From Roseimicrobium sp. ORNL1 (GTDB taxonomy: Bacteria > Verrucomicrobiota > Verrucomicrobiia > Verrucomicrobiales > Verrucomicrobiaceae), in the NCBI RefSeq assembly GCF_011044495.1, contig NZ_CP049143.1, forward strand, positions 248,001 through 312,000: a DNA stretch of 64,000 nucleotides. Direction: 5' to 3'. The notes under the pieces were generated by a model. It was not told the DNA's origin, did not search any database, and worked only from the letters and a program-made list of their open reading frames with translations. Positions 51,346 through 61,272 of the stretch are shown here, one piece after another. A program made the translations under genes and the position numbers. The stretch's first letter is position 1, and each line of letters opens with the position of its first letter.

Positions 51346-53460
51346 CTACGCCAGCCCCGCCCTGGCCAGCAGTGCGTTCGGGTCCGGGTCGCGTCCCATG
51401 AAATCGCGGAACAACTTCGCGGGGTCCTCGCTGTTGCCCTTGCTGAGAATATTGTCGCGGAGGGCGCGTCCCACTTTGGGATTGAGTACGCCTTCGTGCT
51501 GGAAGCGGGTGAAGGCATCGGCATCGAGCACCTCGGCCCACTTGTAGCTGTAGTAGCTGGCGGCGTAGCCCACGGGGCTGCTGAAGAGGTGGCCGAAACG
51601 GCGCGCCATGCTCGGTGGCTCGGTGTTCGTGGGGAAGATGTAGTCCTTCAGCAGGGTGCGGCCAAGGCGGTCGAGGTCCGCGTTCTCATCCACGGAGTGG
51701 TTGATGTGTAGCTCCAGGTCCAGCTTGCCAAAGCTGAGCTGGCGCATCATGGCCACGGCGCTCATGTAGTTGCGCGCATTGATGAGCTTCTTGAAGAGGT
51801 CATCCGGGATGGGCGCGCCGGTCTCGTGATGCTTCGCAAAGAAGTCGAGGCTCTCGCGCTCCCAGCAGAAGTTCTCCATGAGCTGGCTGGGCAGTTCCAC
51901 GAAGTCCCATGCCACATTCACACCATTGAGCGAGGGCACGGGCACATTGCCGAAAAGTTGGTGGATGAGATGTCCGAACTCATGGAAGATGGTGCACACC
52001 TCGTCATGCGTGAGCAGGGCGGGCTTGCCATCCACGGGGGGCGTCATATTGCCGCAGATGAGGCCCAGGTGCGCGCGGCGATCGCGCTCGCCATTGGGCG
52101 GCCAGCCACCCTTCAGGTAGTTCATCCATGCGCCACTGCGCTTCGAGTCGCGCGGGTGCCAGTCGGCATAGAAGCCGCCGATGAGCACGCCGTCCGCATT
52201 GCGCATGTCGAAGAATTTTACCTCAGGATGCCACACTTCCACGGCACCGGACTCGGCGGGTACAGCAGGCGCTTCACTGCCATCGCCCACGGCGGAGAAG
52301 GTGGTCTGACGCTCGGCGATGCGCACATCGAAGAGCTTTTCCGCGATGCGGAACATGCCACTGAGCACGCCATCCACGGGGAAGTAGGGGCGCAGTTCCT
52401 CGTGGTCGAAATCGTAGCGCTCATGCCGGCGCTTCTCGCTCCAGTAGGCGACCTCCCACGGCTCCAGCAGACGCACATCCGTGTGCGTCTTGTCCGCGCG
52501 ATACTCCTGCAGGTCCACGATTTCACGGTCGAAGGCGGACTTCACCTTGCGATGCAGGTCCTCGGTGAAGGTGAGTGCGGTGCGGCCGTTCTTCGCCATG
52601 CGGCGCTCCAGGATGTAGTCGGCGAATTGCGGCTTGCCCAGCAGCGTGGCCTTCTCATGACGCAGGCGCAGGATTTGCCACACAAGCGCGGTGTTGTCGT
52701 ATTTATCGCCGCGGCCCACGGTGCCATTGCCCTCCCACACACGCTTGCGCAGGGAGTCGTCCTCGGCGTGCTCCATCACAGGAATGAGCGAGGGGGCCTT
52801 CAGGGTGAAACGGTACTTCGGAGCCTCGGGTGTGCCGACTCCCTTCGCGGCGGCATCGGCTTTGGCGGCATCGATGGCGCTCTGCGGCAGGCCCTTGAGC
52901 TGTGCCACGTCGTCGATGACCATGTCCCACGCGTTCGTGGAATCGAGCACGTTCTCGGAGTACTTCTGCGTGGCCTGGGAGAGCTCGGCCTCGATTTCCT
53001 CCAGGCGCTTCTTCTTGGCGGGCAGGAGCTCCGCGCCATGCTGGCGGAACCAGGCGAGCAATTCATCCACCGCGCGGCGTTGCGTGCCGGTGAGGGCCTT
53101 TGCTTCGTCCGTCTTGCTGTAGGTGAGTATGAGGTCCCACAGATGCTCATCGAGCGGGATCTTCGCGAAGAAGGCGCTCACCTTGGGCAGCATCTTGTTG
53201 TGCGCCTCGCGGAGTTCAGGGCCGTTGCACACAGAGTCTAGGTGCGTGACGAGACCCCACGACTCATTCAGCTCACGAAGGGCGTCTTCATACCCCATGA
53301 TCACGCTTTCAAAAGAGAGGCGGCCACGGTCCTGATTCACCACGTCAGCCAGCTTCTGCTCCGCACGCTCCAGCGCGAGGGTGATATCCGCCTCCACCGT
53401 CGCCGGTGCGAGGGTGGACCAGCGGACATGGAAGGACTCGTCGAGGTAGGGATGGGACAT
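51346..53460 (-). CDS. M3 family oligopeptidase (oligopeptidase A-like)
   Basis: A 704-residue thimet/oligopeptidase A-type zinc metallopeptidase. HEFGH (about residue 490, in CTIFHEFGHLIHQLFGN) provides two zinc histidines and the catalytic glutamate, with the third ligand in DFVELPSQLMENF. The large N-terminal helical domain and the conserved YYSYKWAEVLDADAF near the C-terminus close the channel. It cleaves short peptides in the cytoplasm, in degradation and possibly signal-peptide turnover. The ATG at 53460 is used; a TTG at 53475 is possible. Confidence 0.95.
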   Translation of the reverse strand: MSHPYLDESFHVRWSTLAPATVEADITLALERAEQKLADVVNQDRGRLSFESVIMGYEDALRELNESWGLVTHLDSVCNGPELREAHNKMLPKVSAFFAKIPLDEHLWDLILTYSKTDEAKALTGTQRRAVDELLAWFRQHGAELLPAKKKRLEEIEAELSQATQKYSENVLDSTNAWDMVIDDVAQLKGLPQSAIDAAKADAAAKGVGTPEAPKYRFTLKAPSLIPVMEHAEDDSLRKRVWEGNGTVGRGDKYDNTALVWQILRLRHEKATLLGKPQFADYILERRMAKNGRTALTFTEDLHRKVKSAFDREIVDLQEYRADKTHTDVRLLEPWEVAYWSEKRRHERYDFDHEELRPYFPVDGVLSGMFRIAEKLFDVRIAERQTTFSAVGDGSEAPAVPAESGAVEVWHPEVKFFDMRNADGVLIGGFYADWHPRDSKRSGAWMNYLKGGWPPNGERDRRAHLGLICGNMTPPVDGKPALLTHDEVCTIFHEFGHLIHQLFGNVPVPSLNGVNVAWDFVELPSQLMENFCWERESLDFFAKHHETGAPIPDDLFKKLINARNYMSAVAMMRQLSFGKLDLELHINHSVDENADLDRLGRTLLKDYIFPTNTEPPSMARRFGHLFSSPVGYAASYYSYKWAEVLDADAFTRFQHEGVLNPKVGRALRDNILSKGNSEDPAKLFRDFMGRDPDPNALLARAGLA

Positions 53461-53637
53461 GGCTGAAGTAGACAAAAAGAACTACGAGCGTGCAGGATTT
53501 GGGGAAGCGAAGGAAGAAAAATGAAGGGAAAACGAATGATGTAAACTACTTGGTCGCAAGCCCAAGTTTAGCGTGCGACATTGTGCATGCACGGACTGAA
53601 TGCGGAGCGCTTGGGAAGGCTTTGCTGCAGAGGTAGG

Positions 53638-54180
53638 TTACATTTCGGCACATTTGACTCCTCTCAACGTCAACGCTCTGCATACGGTGTCTAATAAAGA
53701 ATCCCTGTCCGACTCTGCGACGAAGTATCGTTCACGACGTATCGCGGCGAGCCCTGACTCAAATGCGTAAATCGGGCAATCGAAGCTCCGGACAGAACCC
53801 TCAAGGTAGTAGTCGTAGGGATTGCCTGCGTTGCCGTGGGTAAAAATGCACTCGTGAGATGACAACCAACCTGCAAACTTCCTGCTAATCTTGTGAAGTT
53901 CGGGAAACAATTGACGCAAGGGCGTGGCTAGAAAATGCAATTCACCAACCGTCCACAATACGCCTCTCTTGATTTGAGGTAAAAACAGGTTTGCGACCGG
54001 GGACTTTCTAAATTCAAGCCTCCCGTTGTCGTCATGCACCAACGGACCCATCTCGCGGAAATATAGGACAACGCCATGAGGTGCGGCATGCTCCTCAGGC
54101 GGCTGCGGAAGCGAGCGAAACCATTTCACAACCTCTGAAGGCTGATTTGGCTCCTCAATAAAACGGTAAGTTGTGCCCAT
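53638..54180 (-). CDS. Hypothetical protein
   Basis: A 180-residue cytoplasmic protein beginning GTTYRFIEEPNQPSEVVKWFRSLPQPPEEHAAPHGVVLYFREMGPLV. The central FLPQIKRGVLWTVGELHFLATPLRQLFPELHKISRKFAGWL and the DYYLEGSVRSFDCPIYAFESGLAAI stretch look like an alpha/beta fold. I recognise no family. By eye it is less GC-rich than its neighbours, and it stands alone between M3 peptidase and serA. Similar free-standing proteins occur in accessory regions, so recent acquisition is possible. Confidence 0.65.
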   Translation of the reverse strand: MGTTYRFIEEPNQPSEVVKWFRSLPQPPEEHAAPHGVVLYFREMGPLVHDDNGRLEFRKSPVANLFLPQIKRGVLWTVGELHFLATPLRQLFPELHKISRKFAGWLSSHECIFTHGNAGNPYDYYLEGSVRSFDCPIYAFESGLAAIRRERYFVAESDRDSLLDTVCRALTLRGVKCAEM

Positions 54181-54322
54181 TCGCCTGAAGTCCAGTCATG
54201 GGTTAGTGAGTGGTGAATCCAAGTCGTCTCGGTAGAGGGCCTCATATTTCGCGCAAGGTGGTACGCGGTGAGGTGTTTCCCGGCGTCACTGCGCGGGGCA
54301 GGTCACGAGACGTGCTGGGAAT

Positions 54323-54344
54323 GTGGGGGCAGTCCTGCCCCCAC
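54323..54344. repeat. Perfect 10-bp palindrome downstream of serA
   Basis: GTGGGGGCAG (54323-54332) and CTGCCCCCAC (54335-54344) are exactly complementary with a 2-nt spacer, 68 bp beyond the serA stop (minus strand). No T-tract follows, so it is only a possible attenuating structure. Confidence 0.6.
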
Positions 54345-54411
54345 TCCTTGAAGTGGCGTGCGGCATCTTGGGATGGTCGCATCGCTATGGCTTTCAAAAT
54401 GGCCTCCGGAT

Positions 54412-56022
54412 CTACTCCAGCTCCATGCAGTACACTCGCTTCACGCCGGGGAGCTTCTCCAGTTCCTGGATGACTTCCTGCGGAGGTGTGGAGTCGAGGG
54501 TGAGCAGGGTCAGGGCGGTGCCGCCTTCCACGTTGCGGCTCAGGGACATGTTCGCGATGTTCACCTGATGCCTGCCCAGGATGGTGCCGTACGAGCCAAT
54601 CATGCCGGGGCGGTCGTCATTCTCCAGGAGGAGGAGCGTACCCTCCGGCGTGGCTTCCACACGGCGGCCGTTGATCTTCACGATGCGGGGGTCACCACCG
54701 AAGAAGGAGCCGCTGATCACGGCGGTATTGTCACCCGTGCCTACTTCCACCTCGATGAGGTCGCTGAATTCCGTGGGCTCCGGCACGCGGCTTTCAGTGA
54801 AGCGCAGGCCGAGGTTTTCGGCGGTACCGATGGCGTTGATGAGGTTCACCTGGTCAGGGCCGATGGGGCGCTCAAGATAACCCTTCAGCACGCCGCGCGA
54901 GACGAGCGTGGTGTCCATCTTGCCCAGATTGCCGCTGTAGTTCACGCGCAGGAACTCGGCGCGCTGCGGGGCGATTTGGGAAATGAGGCGGCCGAGGATT
55001 TCACCGAAGCGCAGGAAGGGTCCGATTTCCGCGAGGGTCTTCGGGTCCACGTTCGGCATGTTCACCGCGTTCACCACCGTGCCATGCAGGAGGTTTTCCT
55101 TCACCTGCTCCGCGATTTCGATGCCCACGCTTTCCTGCGCTTCTTCGGTCGAAGCACCGAGGTGCGGGGTGAAGACCACGTTCGGGGCCTTCAGCAGTGC
55201 GTAGTCGGCGGGCGGAGGCTCCACTTCATACACGTCGAGGGCAGCACCCCCCACGTGGCCTTCTTCCAGCAGCTTGGCCAGGGCGTTGTCGTCTACGAGA
55301 CCACCACGGGCGCAGTTGATGACGCGCACGCCCTTCTTGCACAGACGGAGACGGGTCTCATTGAGCATATGCTTCGTCTCAGGTGTGAGCGGCATGTGCA
55401 TGGTGATGAAGTCGGCGTCCTTCACCGCGTCATCGAGATTGTCACGCAGCTCGACCTTCAGCATCTCGGCGCGATTGGCGCTGAGGTAGGGGTCGTAGGC
55501 GACCACGCTCATGCCGAACGCCTGGGCGCGCTTGGCGAACTCGGTGCCGATGCGGCCCATGCCGAGTACGGCGAGGGTCTTCTTGTTGAGCTCAGCGCCC
55601 TGGAAGTTTTTGCGCTCCCACTTGCCGCCGATGACCGAGGCGTGCGCCTGGGGCACCTTGCGCGAGAGGGACATCATGAGGCCGAAGGCATGCTCGGCGG
55701 TCGATACGGTATTGCCGCCGGGGGTGTTCATCACCACCACGCCACGCTTCGAGGCATACGGGATGTCGATGTTGTCCACACCCACGCCGGCGCGGCCCAC
55801 GACCTTCAGGTTCTTGGCGGCATCGAGCACCTTGGCGGTCACCTTCGCACCGCTGCGCACGATGATGGCGTGTGCCTCGCGGGAAGCCTCAATCATGGCA
55901 TCCTCCGCCTTGAGGTTCATGTTCACCGTCACGTCAAAGGAGGGCTCCGCTTTGAGGAGGTCAATGCCGATGCTCGAGATGGGGTCGTTGTTTCCAGCGA
56001 TGAGGATGTTGAACTTGGCCAT
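54412..56022 (-). CDS. serA: D-3-phosphoglycerate dehydrogenase
   Basis: A 536-residue long-form PGDH catalysing the first step of serine synthesis (3-phosphoglycerate to 3-phosphohydroxypyruvate, NAD-linked). Substrate domain: AIIVRSGAKVT and VVGRAGVGVDNIDI. NAD domain: VLGMGRIG with CARGGLVDD (catalytic Arg region), VYEVEP (Glu) and TPHLGAST (His). An intervening domain (about 315-455) and a C-terminal ACT domain follow (about 460-536, LLLLENDDRPGMIGSYGTILG), where serine usually binds as feedback inhibitor. I chose the ATG at 56022; the open frame upstream lacks family similarity. Confidence 0.96.
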   Translation of the reverse strand: MAKFNILIAGNNDPISSIGIDLLKAEPSFDVTVNMNLKAEDAMIEASREAHAIIVRSGAKVTAKVLDAAKNLKVVGRAGVGVDNIDIPYASKRGVVVMNTPGGNTVSTAEHAFGLMMSLSRKVPQAHASVIGGKWERKNFQGAELNKKTLAVLGMGRIGTEFAKRAQAFGMSVVAYDPYLSANRAEMLKVELRDNLDDAVKDADFITMHMPLTPETKHMLNETRLRLCKKGVRVINCARGGLVDDNALAKLLEEGHVGGAALDVYEVEPPPADYALLKAPNVVFTPHLGASTEEAQESVGIEIAEQVKENLLHGTVVNAVNMPNVDPKTLAEIGPFLRFGEILGRLISQIAPQRAEFLRVNYSGNLGKMDTTLVSRGVLKGYLERPIGPDQVNLINAIGTAENLGLRFTESRVPEPTEFSDLIEVEVGTGDNTAVISGSFFGGDPRIVKINGRRVEATPEGTLLLLENDDRPGMIGSYGTILGRHQVNIANMSLSRNVEGGTALTLLTLDSTPPQEVIQELEKLPGVKRVYCMELE

Positions 56023-56191
56023 GGGGACGCGCAGGCTAGCACGGTGCGGCTGGGGCTCAAGCAGGGAAAGCAACGAGGGAGAGTTCGGGGGAGGGAGGGA
56101 AAAATTGCTGTAAATCGAAACTCCTCCGCAAGGTGCTGTAATCGAAGCGTTTATATCAACTTTTAGCGTGTGCGGTTAGCGGGCCACTGAG

Positions 56192-56444
56192 AGATGGGCG
56201 GGTTCACGTTCAGGGTGTTCAACGCAGAGACACAGAGACGCAGAGGAACTACGGAGACTGAGGGCTACCAGACTTCTGGGCTTGGAGGAGCAACCTGAGC
56301 AAATGAGGGCTGAAATTGCACTCCCAGCACCACGGACGTTCAGGCGCTCGTCTGGCCGGCCAGCGCTCTCAGTTTCAGTCTCCGAAGTTCCTCTGCGTCT
56401 CCGTGTCTCTGTGTTGAATCCCATGCAGGTGACTCCACCCATGA
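56192..56444. repeat. Repeat family C, copy 2
   Basis: Arms at 56218-56260 (TTCAACGCAGAGACACAGAG...) and 56377-56419 pair with few mismatches. Outer arms GATGGGCGG (near 56193) and CCACCCATG (near 56436) match those of copy 1 at 10022-10141, as do GTGTTGAATCCCA and the neighbouring GACT/CCACC pieces. The interior is longer (about 115 nt) and different. It separates serA from the adaptor gene. Confidence 0.78.
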
Positions 56445-56456
56445 CTAGGGGCGGGG

Positions 56457-57749
56457 TCACTCCACCTTCCGCTCGGTCACCGCCACCCCATCCTTCACCG
56501 TGTCCGGCGGGTGCAGCAGCACCTGCGTCCCCAGTTCCAGCCCCTTGATCACCTCGGTCATCCGGCCATCACTCCGGCCAGCCTCCAGGCCCACCTTCTT
56601 CGCCTTGCCGTTCTCGTAGACAAAGGTCTTCCAGTCCACCCCTTCGCGGAAAAGCGCGCCGGAGGGTACCAGCAGCACGTCATCCTTGTGCCACACGGCC
56701 ACGCGCACTTCCACGCGGTAGCGGTCGCCCAGCGATTTGGCCTTGTCCGGGGGATTCTTCAGGTCGCTGAGCACATACACGCGCTGCTCCTCCACACCCA
56801 GAGCGGAGACCTTCGTAAACGCGGCGGGCTCCACGAGTCGCACAATCGCATCCAGCGGCTGGTCATCGCCCCACTGCTCCACCTGGACCTTGGCTCCCTT
56901 CGTGATGGCCACGGCATCGCGGGAGAGAATCTCGGCCTCGATCTCGATGTCTGCCGGGTCGCCCACTTCCAGAATGGCCAGCCCGGGAGTCACCACCATG
57001 GCGCTCTCCTGCATGACCTTCAGGACGCGACCTCCCACTGGGGAGAACACGGGCAGCTCGGCTGCCTTGCCCGCGCCAGGGTCATCAAGCTGCAGGAGTG
57101 CGGCCTTCGCCTGCTCCAGTTCGAACTCGGCCACCTTCAGCGCGAAGTCCGCCGCGCGCACCTCGCGCTGCTTCAGCTCAAAGTCACGCTCCGAATTGTC
57201 GCGGTCCGTCTCCGAGATGCTGCCGGAAGTCTTCAGCTTCTGCGTGCGTTCCCAGTGCGCCACGGCGAATTTCTCCGCCGTCTTCGCCATGTCGAGTGAC
57301 TCCACGGCGCGCGCACGGGCGGCCTCCGAGGTCTTGATGCGCGCTTCCGCCTGGATGCGGGTGCGCGGATCCAGCAGCGAGGCCATCACCGGCTCAATCG
57401 TGGCAATGACCGTCTTGCCCGCGATGACCTCGTCGCCCGCCTTCAGCGGCACGCGGCGCATCTGGCCCGCGATGGGCGCGGAGACCACATAACGATTGCG
57501 GATGCGTGTCTTCCCTTCCTCCACCACATGCACGGTGAGGGGACCGCGTACCACCTTGCCCAGTTCCACTTCAATCGGCTTCGGCATGAGCCCCATGGCG
57601 ACGAGTGCTACCACACCGAGGATGCCGGCCCAGGTGATGAGCTTGCGGAAGAAGGCGCCTTTCGGTTTGTTGCGCTTCGCATCCCACGGCGGGCTGTCGC
57701 CCTGGGGTTCGCTGAGTTGGTTCTGGGTCGGGGGGGTATTTTCTGGCAT
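56457..57749 (-). CDS. HlyD/MacA-type periplasmic adaptor of an ABC export system
   Basis: A 430-residue membrane-fusion protein: cytoplasmic N-terminus, one membrane helix (ITWAGILGVVALVAMGLMP, about 38-56), a lipoyl half-motif (VVEEGKTRIRNRYVVSAPIAGQMRRVPLKAGDEVIAGKTVIATIEP), a coiled-coil hairpin (about 130-225, AEARIKTSEAARARAVESL to EFELEQAKAALLQ) and the second lipoyl half (FSPVGGRVLKVMQESAMVVTPGLAILEVGD). Beta-barrel and proximal domains follow. The ABC permease and ATPase genes lie upstream on the same strand, so the three form a MacAB-like exporter; no outer-membrane channel gene is present. Confidence 0.9.
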   Translation of the reverse strand: MPENTPPTQNQLSEPQGDSPPWDAKRNKPKGAFFRKLITWAGILGVVALVAMGLMPKPIEVELGKVVRGPLTVHVVEEGKTRIRNRYVVSAPIAGQMRRVPLKAGDEVIAGKTVIATIEPVMASLLDPRTRIQAEARIKTSEAARARAVESLDMAKTAEKFAVAHWERTQKLKTSGSISETDRDNSERDFELKQREVRAADFALKVAEFELEQAKAALLQLDDPGAGKAAELPVFSPVGGRVLKVMQESAMVVTPGLAILEVGDPADIEIEAEILSRDAVAITKGAKVQVEQWGDDQPLDAIVRLVEPAAFTKVSALGVEEQRVYVLSDLKNPPDKAKSLGDRYRVEVRVAVWHKDDVLLVPSGALFREGVDWKTFVYENGKAKKVGLEAGRSDGRMTEVIKGLELGTQVLLHPPDTVKDGVAVTERKVE

Positions 57750-57821
57750 GTACTTGGGGGGATTTTTGGCTCACCAGATGGCAAAACGGTAGCGGCAGAT
57801 GGCACACCTGCCAAGCAGGAC

Positions 57822-60191
57822 TCAATCACGCGCCTTCAGCACGCCCACGAGGTCGAGCTTCTTCAGCATACGGCTCACCACCAGGAACGACAGGGCGGCA
57901 GCGGTGGTCACCACCATGATGGCGATGGTATAACTCGTGGCATTGATGACCAGCGGCATGCGGACAGTTTCGGTGCTGAAGGAGCTGATGATGAAAGTCG
58001 TGAGCCCCTTGCCGAAAAGCAGGCCCAGCGGCAGTGCCGTCACGACCAGCAGCGTGAGCTCTCCCAGCAACACACTGGCCACCTCGCGCTGGGTGAAGCC
58101 CACCACGCGCAGCGTCGCGAGATCGCGCTGTCGCTCGGAGAGGGCGATGCGTGCGCTGTTGTACACCACGCCGAACGCCACAATCACCGCGAGGGTGAAG
58201 TAGAGCTTCCGCAGAATGCCGATGCTCTGTCCGGTGGTTTCACGGAAGGCCTGGAGTTGGTCCTGCTTCACCAGCACGATGGAAGCACGAGGAGTCTCCT
58301 TCACCTCGCGCATGAAATCCTCCCACTTCGCCTTGTCCACCGTGAGGTAGGCGCCATTGATGGTGTCCCCCTCGCGCATGAGACTGCGCAAGGCATCGAG
58401 GTCCATGTACGCGGCCACACCGGCGAAGTCCTCGATGAGTCCGCGAATTGGCGCCGTTCGCTTCGGACGCTGGCCCTCGAGCACCTCGATCTGCACTTCA
58501 TCGCCAATCTTCGCGCCGATGACTTCCGCGAGCGCCTTGGACATCACGATGCCATCCTCCGGCAGGTGAATGGTGCGCCCGTTTGCATCCAGCAGCCTGT
58601 TCAGGTCAGAGCCCTTGGGCATGCCGGTGACGGCGAGCTTGCGGTAGTGGTGGCCGTAGCGCAGGCGGGATTGCACACTGCGAATGGGCTCGGCGCGCAG
58701 CACGCCGGGCAGATGCTCCAGGTCGTGGAAGGCCTTGCCACCACCGGGCTCCGTGAGGAAGACGACGACATCCTGTCGCTGCACTTCATTCCACTGATAG
58801 GTGAGCAGGTAGTCGATGCTGTCACTCATCGCCCCCGGCAGCACCATGAGCCCTGTGGCTAGCGAGAGACCGCAAATGGTGAAGACGGCCTGCCATGGCT
58901 TGCGCTCGATGTTGCGCAAAGCCATGCGGAAGCCCGGGCTGAAGTGTTTCGTGAGCCCCAGGCGCTCGGCGAGCGAGGGCTTGAAATCCGCCGGCGGCTC
59001 GGGACGCATGGCCTCTGCCGGTGGCAGCTTCACCGCTGCACGCACGACCTTCAATACACCCGCCGAGGCCGCACCCGCGCTGATGAGCAACGCCGTGGCA
59101 AGCGCCCCCGTGTCCATGTGGAAAGTCAGCTCCGGAAAGCGGAAAAACATGGTGTACAAGTTCACCAGGCCACCGCCCATCTTGCTGCCCGCCACACCGC
59201 CGAGGATGGTGCCCAGCACCACAATCACCAGGGCATACTTCATGTAATGCATACCCACCTGCGCGGAGGAGTATCCCAGTGCCTTGAGCTGCGCGATCTG
59301 CTCACGCTGCAGTCGCACCAGTCGTGCCAGCACGGCATTCACCATGAAGGCCGCCACGCTCAGGAAGATGACGGGATAGGCTACCGACAACGCCTGCAGC
59401 ACTCGGATTTCATCATCGAGCCGTTTCGCGGAGGGATGGTCCGCGCGCGTGTACGCACCAAAGGCTCCGTAGTTCGCCAGCAGCCGGTCCATCTCGGCAA
59501 TCACTGGCCCTGGCGCCGCGTTGGGTGCGAGGTCCGCAGCAAAGTCATTGAAGGCGCCATCCAGATTGTACGCCACCGCCACGGCCTCGTAGTTCATCCA
59601 GAAGACACCGTAGCGCTTGTTGTCCGGCAGTGTTTCACCGGCGCGCGCTTCAAAGACAAACTCCGGGGACAAACCCACACCCACGATGACGAGGGAGTCA
59701 CGCCGCCCATTGATGATGGCCACCACGCTGTCGCCGGGCTTCAGGAAGTTGGCATCGGCAAAGGCCTCACTCACTACCACCTCACGTCGCTCGCCAAGCT
59801 GTGGCAGGCGACCCTTGCGCATGAAGATGCGATTGAGCACCTGTGGCTTTCCATCATCAGGCAGGGAAACAATGTGGCCTGTCGCAGGCTCAGGGATGCC
59901 TGGCAGGTCGAGCGTCACATCCACCACCACACGAGGCTCCACCGCCGCCACCCCGGGGATCTGCGCCAGCCGGTCCGCCATGGCCAGCGGTGCGCGCTTC
60001 AGCGTGCCGAAGATGTCCGCCATGCCGTAGCGCTGGTAGTAGGCATTCCGCGTGGAATCGAGCGTGAGGATCAATGACCTTGTCATGATCATCATCGCCA
60101 GCCCGCACGCCATCACCAGACTGACCGCGACCAATTGGCCCTTCATACGGCCCAGGTCCCGGAACAGTTTGCGATCGAGTGGGGAGAGCAT
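57822..60191 (-). CDS. ABC exporter permease with two FtsX-type domains
   Basis: A 789-residue permease. A first membrane helix near residue 20 (GQLVAVSLVMACGLAMMIM) is followed by a large periplasmic domain. Two FtsX-like modules come next: about 265-395 (VIFLSVAAFMVNAVLARLVRLQREQIAQLKALGYSSAQV, with the charged loop typical of FtsX) and about 660-789 (TLAVIVAFGVVYNSARIALSERQRDLATLRVVGFTQREVASVL). A second periplasmic part lies between. This double-FtsX layout belongs to the LolCE/MacB-related large permeases. The upstream ATPase and downstream adaptor indicate export or envelope lipid/peptide transport. Confidence 0.9.
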   Translation of the reverse strand: MLSPLDRKLFRDLGRMKGQLVAVSLVMACGLAMMIMTRSLILTLDSTRNAYYQRYGMADIFGTLKRAPLAMADRLAQIPGVAAVEPRVVVDVTLDLPGIPEPATGHIVSLPDDGKPQVLNRIFMRKGRLPQLGERREVVVSEAFADANFLKPGDSVVAIINGRRDSLVIVGVGLSPEFVFEARAGETLPDNKRYGVFWMNYEAVAVAYNLDGAFNDFAADLAPNAAPGPVIAEMDRLLANYGAFGAYTRADHPSAKRLDDEIRVLQALSVAYPVIFLSVAAFMVNAVLARLVRLQREQIAQLKALGYSSAQVGMHYMKYALVIVVLGTILGGVAGSKMGGGLVNLYTMFFRFPELTFHMDTGALATALLISAGAASAGVLKVVRAAVKLPPAEAMRPEPPADFKPSLAERLGLTKHFSPGFRMALRNIERKPWQAVFTICGLSLATGLMVLPGAMSDSIDYLLTYQWNEVQRQDVVVFLTEPGGGKAFHDLEHLPGVLRAEPIRSVQSRLRYGHHYRKLAVTGMPKGSDLNRLLDANGRTIHLPEDGIVMSKALAEVIGAKIGDEVQIEVLEGQRPKRTAPIRGLIEDFAGVAAYMDLDALRSLMREGDTINGAYLTVDKAKWEDFMREVKETPRASIVLVKQDQLQAFRETTGQSIGILRKLYFTLAVIVAFGVVYNSARIALSERQRDLATLRVVGFTQREVASVLLGELTLLVVTALPLGLLFGKGLTTFIISSFSTETVRMPLVINATSYTIAIMVVTTAAALSFLVVSRMLKKLDLVGVLKARD

Positions 60192-60210
60192 GGACTAGAA
60201 AATAAGAAAC

Positions 60211-60340
60211 ATGCCGACGCATGTGTCGGCATCTGCTGGCCCTGGGAGCGATGGCCTCTGGCCGGCGTATTGGCGCTGCAACTTCACGCGACACAAATAC
60301 GCCGACGGGACGTCAGCGCTCCCAGGGCAGTGTCCGGCAT
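60211..60340. repeat. Repeat G: imperfect palindrome within an ABC operon
   Basis: Arms from 60211 (ATGCCGACGCATGTGTCGGC, itself a small hairpin, then GCTGGCCCTGGGAGCG and GGCCGGCGTATTGG) pair with the downstream CAAATACGCCGACGGGACG, GCGCTCCCAGGGCAG and TGTCCGGCAT up to 60340. It separates the ATPase gene from the permease gene (201 bp). No other copy in the window. Confidence 0.7.
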
Positions 60341-60392
60341 TTGTCATCGAAGACCACAGAACATTCATACAACTCCGTTGCTCCTCCTCTCA

Positions 60393-61175
60393 TCACCACT
60401 CAAGGCTGCTCACCGGCATGCGTGTCTCGTTATGCCGTTGTTTGACGATTTGTCCGTCGGAAAGGTGCAGCACGCGGTCCGCCATCTCGGCCATGGCCGC
60501 GTTGTGCGTGATGACCACGGTCAGGGTGCCGAGCTCGCGATTGATGCGCTCCACCGCTTCCAGCACCTGGATGCCGGTGTGCACGTCCAGCGCGCCGGTG
60601 GGTTCGTCGCACAGCAGCACCTCGGGCTTCTTGGCAATCGCACGTGCAATGGCCACGCGCTGCTGCTCACCGCCGGAGAGCTGGGAGGGGAAGTGATCCA
60701 TGCGCGCCTTCAAGCCCACGAGTTCCAGTGCTTCCTCGGGCTTCATGGGATCGCGGGCGATGTCCGTGATGAGCGCGACATTCTCCCGCGCGGTGAGACT
60801 TGGGATGAGGTTGTAAAATTGGAAGACGAACCCCACGCAGTTGCGGCGGAAGAGGGTGAGCGTCTTCTCCTCCGCATCCGTGAGTGGCCAGCCCTTGTAG
60901 TTCAGGTGGCCGGACGTGGGCACGTCCAAACCGCCAAGGATGTTCAGCAGGGTGGACTTGCCGCTGCCGGAAGCGCCCAGCAGCACGACGAGCTCGCCGG
61001 AGTAGAAGTCGAGGTCCACACCATGCAGCGCCACCACATCCAACTCGCCGGTGTGGTAGACCTTGCGTACTTTGCGGGCCTCAAATACAAGAGTGCCCTT
61101 GGCCGGGGTGGTGGTCGGCGCGGAGGATAACGTGTCAGATGGAGGCACGGTGACGGGGGCTGTCACGGGGAGCAT
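60393..61175 (-). CDS. ABC exporter ATPase (MacB/LolD type)
   Basis: A 260-residue ATPase after an N-terminal Pro/Thr-rich extension (1-30). Walker [10 protein letters not shown] (67-75), Q-loop in [18 protein letters not shown] (the LolD/MacB-type FQ.YNLI), signature LSGGEQQR, Walker [13 protein letters not shown] and H-loop in VVITHNA. The FQFYNLIP and LTARENV motifs separate it from importer ATPases. I start at 61175; the frame stays open to 61265, but the extra residues are unlikely. It leads the exporter genes, with G-repeat between it and the permease. Confidence 0.92.
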   Translation of the reverse strand: MLPVTAPVTVPPSDTLSSAPTTTPAKGTLVFEARKVRKVYHTGELDVVALHGVDLDFYSGELVVLLGASGSGKSTLLNILGGLDVPTSGHLNYKGWPLTDAEEKTLTLFRRNCVGFVFQFYNLIPSLTARENVALITDIARDPMKPEEALELVGLKARMDHFPSQLSGGEQQRVAIARAIAKKPEVLLCDEPTGALDVHTGIQVLEAVERINRELGTLTVVITHNAAMAEMADRVLHLSDGQIVKQRHNETRMPVSSLEW

Positions 61176-61272
61176 GGACGAAAACAGCGCGTTGCGCCAA
61201 TGGGAAATCTTGTTCTCAAGCGACAGTTCAGGTTGCACTGGCAACCTATCGCAATCGCGCCACATTCATTTC

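Noticed and set aside
51826-53241. A 471-codon open frame opposite the M3 peptidase gene
   Set aside because: Antisense shadow; the minus strand carries HEFGH and full M3 family similarity.
54358-56166. A 602-codon open frame on the plus strand opposite serA
   Set aside because: It mirrors serA in a GC-rich gene, encodes His/Ala/Arg-rich sequence without family motifs, and is a shadow of the real gene.
61063-61272. N-terminal extension of the XerD-like protein
   Set aside because: The extra residues lack similarity to Xer proteins and overlap the divergent ATPase gene; the GTG at 61273 gives normal length.
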